In this document: in pieces, positions 6,330 through 7,177 of the stretch
Position numbering within the stretch: the stretch's first letter is position 1
Layout: every line of letters begins with the position of its first letter
Assembly: GCA_002291985.1 (NCBI GenBank)
Contig: DBBB01000151.1
Coordinates: forward strand, 1-7,177
Direction of reading: 5' to 3'
Origin: Firmicutes bacterium UBA995
GTDB taxonomy: Bacteria > Bacillota > Sulfobacillia > UBA995
Length of the DNA stretch: 7,177 nucleotides
The notes under the pieces: generated by a model
What the model was told of the DNA's origin: nothing
Seen by the model: only the letters and a program-made list of their open reading frames with translations
Databases searched by the model: none
Position numbers and translations under genes: made by a program

Positions 6330-6909
6330 TATCGCCCAGCTTGTCGCCATGGCTCAACGTGGCATGCCGGCGTTTGAACTCTTCTTGCGGGTAATGGCCA
6401 CGGTAACCTCCGCTTGCGAGTCCCGCGGTTTTTTGCCCATAGTCGTCGGGGAGCATGCGGTGGCCATTTACACGCGCGGCGACTATGCAACACGCGACAT
6501 CGATCTCGTCGCCCCGGACGCCGTGGGTGAAGTTCTCTCCAGCCTGGGATTCACCAGCCGGATCGGAGAACGCCACTGGTATCATGATGGACTTGATGTG
6601 GCGATCGAGGTGCCTTCACGCGACCTCGCGGGAGCCACGGAACGAGTAGTCAAGCTGCGTCTGGACACCGGTGGCCATGTGTACGTCATTGGTGTGGAAG
6701 ACCTCATAGTGGATCGCCTCCGCGCCTGCGTCTACTGGGGGTCCACCGTGGATTGCGAGTGGGCGGAAAGACTCCTTGCCGTACATCGTCAGGATCTCGA
6801 CCTTTGCTATATTTCGGAAGCCATCGACCGCGAGCCGCATGGGGGGGCGGCAAAGATGCGAACGTTGGTCGAGGAGTGGGTCAGCAAGTTAGCGGAGGAA
6901 GGGGCCTGA
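6310..6909 (+). CDS. Nucleotidyltransferase-fold protein (AbiEii / DUF6036-like), putative toxin
   Basis: A 199-residue cytoplasmic protein of the DNA polymerase beta-type nucleotidyltransferase superfamily. The signature is IVVGEHAVAIY (44-54) followed by TRDIDLV (61-67) with metal-binding Asp63 and Asp65; a third acidic residue is probably Glu100 in DVAIEVP. The family normally has G-G or G-S where this protein has Gly47-Glu48, so nucleotide binding may be altered. The second half has the usual helical features (VEDLIVDRLRACVYW, then CEWAERLL). Members of these families act in toxin-antitoxin pairs (AbiE-type, MenA-type), where they modify tRNA or other targets with nucleotides, but many have no known role. 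The gene overlaps the 71-residue gene by 20 bases. Hand-counted lines average about 60 % G+C, a little below most of the minus-strand genes, which weakly hints at separate acquisition. The fold is confident; the toxin role is inferred. Confidence 0.85.
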   Translation: MPSGSTDIAQLVAMAQRGMPAFELFLRVMATVTSACESRGFLPIVVGEHAVAIYTRGDYATRDIDLVAPDAVGEVLSSLGFTSRIGERHWYHDGLDVAIEVPSRDLAGATERVVKLRLDTGGHVYVIGVEDLIVDRLRACVYWGSTVDCEWAERLLAVHRQDLDLCYISEAIDREPHGGAAKMRTLVEEWVSKLAEEGA

Positions 6910-6959
6910 GTCGCCAGGCTGGTCCGGTGGCGTGGCGGTGAAAGCCTCTTCCAGCAAGT

Positions 6960-6993
6960 CCCGGGTGAGGGGATCGCCTCCCCTGCACCCGGG
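6960..6993. terminator. Strong stem-loop between convergent genes, likely bidirectional terminator
   Basis: Arms CCCGGGTG-AGGGGA (6960-6973) and TCCCCT-g-CACCCGGG (6979-6993) pair over 14 bp with one bulged G (6985) and a 5-base loop. It lies between the stop of the nucleotidyltransferase (6909) and the stop of the convergent minus-strand gene (7009). Neither side has a T-run, so termination could be factor-assisted, or the hairpin may serve as an mRNA 3'-end stabiliser. Confidence 0.65.
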
Positions 6994-7008
6994 CATCGCT
7001 AGAACCCG

Positions 7009-7177
7009 TCACTTCACCCGAATTTCCATCACCGCGCCGCCCACCAGCGTTACCTCCACCTGCTGGCCGGCCCTCACGTAGGTAAGATCCCGCCGAACGC
7101 CGCGCTCGTCGAATGTCTTGACCGCCGGGTCAAGGGAGAAGGTCCGGGAAGCCCCCGCCACCTGTAGCACGATCGTG
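7009..7177 (-). CDS. C-terminal fragment of a beta-repeat protein, probably envelope or S-layer related
   Basis: An open frame enters from the right edge and ends at TGA 7011-7009, giving 55 visible residues. The order of elements is TIVLQVAGASRTFSL, then AVKTFDERGVRRDLTYVRAGQQVEVTL, then GGAVMEIRVK. This matches the layout of the repeats in the SLH protein: a strand pair, a residue string resembling a modified side chain region, an (R/P)-(A/P)-G-(Q/D) turn, then a strand with G and a final E/V-rich strand. The N-terminus lies outside, so SLH domains cannot be confirmed. It faces the nucleotidyltransferase and lies upstream of, but is not linked with, the four-gene cluster. Confidence 0.7.
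   Translation of the reverse strand, partial: TIVLQVAGASRTFSLDPAVKTFDERGVRRDLTYVRAGQQVEVTLVGGAVMEIRVK

Noticed and set aside
5994..6350. 118-residue minus-strand open frame upstream of the lipoprotein
   Set aside because: It covers the intergenic region and lies antisense to the 71-residue gene, whose overlap with the nucleotidyltransferase is better supported.

Overview
This is high-GC bacterial DNA (hand-sampled lines run from about 53 to 83 % G+C, mostly in the sixties). It encodes cell-envelope proteins and a small accessory gene pair. An S-layer-homology (SLH) anchored protein, a Hanks-type Ser/Thr kinase with one membrane span, a lipoprotein and secreted proteases together suggest a high-GC, SLH-using Bacillota lineage (Symbiobacterium, Thermaerobacter or Limnochordia type). 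This placement is an inference; another SLH-bearing phylum is possible. No rRNA, tRNA, CRISPR array or insertion sequence is visible, and no gene-free stretch exceeds about 130 bases.

Positions 1-5982 hold four genes, all on the minus strand and read right to left: (i) a beta-propeller-like lipoprotein (4666-5982); (ii) a transmembrane Ser/Thr kinase with a large outside region ending in a carbohydrate-binding-module-like domain (2665-4584); (iii) a secreted protein with three SLH domains and three tandem beta repeats (1338-2672); (iv) a secreted subtilisin-family (S8) peptidase resembling tripeptidyl peptidase II (1-1341, C-terminus beyond the left edge). The last three genes overlap by 8 and 4 bases, so they look translationally coupled. 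The lipoprotein is separated from the kinase by 81 bases containing a stem-loop. Every product has parts outside the membrane, and only the kinase domain lies in the cytoplasm. A plausible but untested reading is an envelope-sensing unit: lipoprotein and kinase ectodomain sense something outside, and the wall-attached SLH protein and the protease act there.

Positions 5983-6113 are a divergent intergenic region. It carries a good sigma-70-type promoter on the plus strand (TTGACG, 17 bp, CATACT) whose expected start site falls on the ATG of the next gene, suggesting a leaderless mRNA, with a GGGG-acta-CCCC palindrome between the two hexamers.

Positions 6114-6909 hold a plus-strand pair: a basic 71-residue protein overlapping by 20 bases a 199-residue nucleotidyltransferase-fold protein (AbiEii / DUF6036-like). 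This looks like a toxin-antitoxin or defence-type pair, with a non-standard residue in the nucleotidyltransferase G-G/S motif.

Positions 6910-7177 contain a strong stem-loop between convergent genes (6960-6993), then the C-terminal 55 residues of another minus-strand gene that resembles the beta repeats of the SLH protein.
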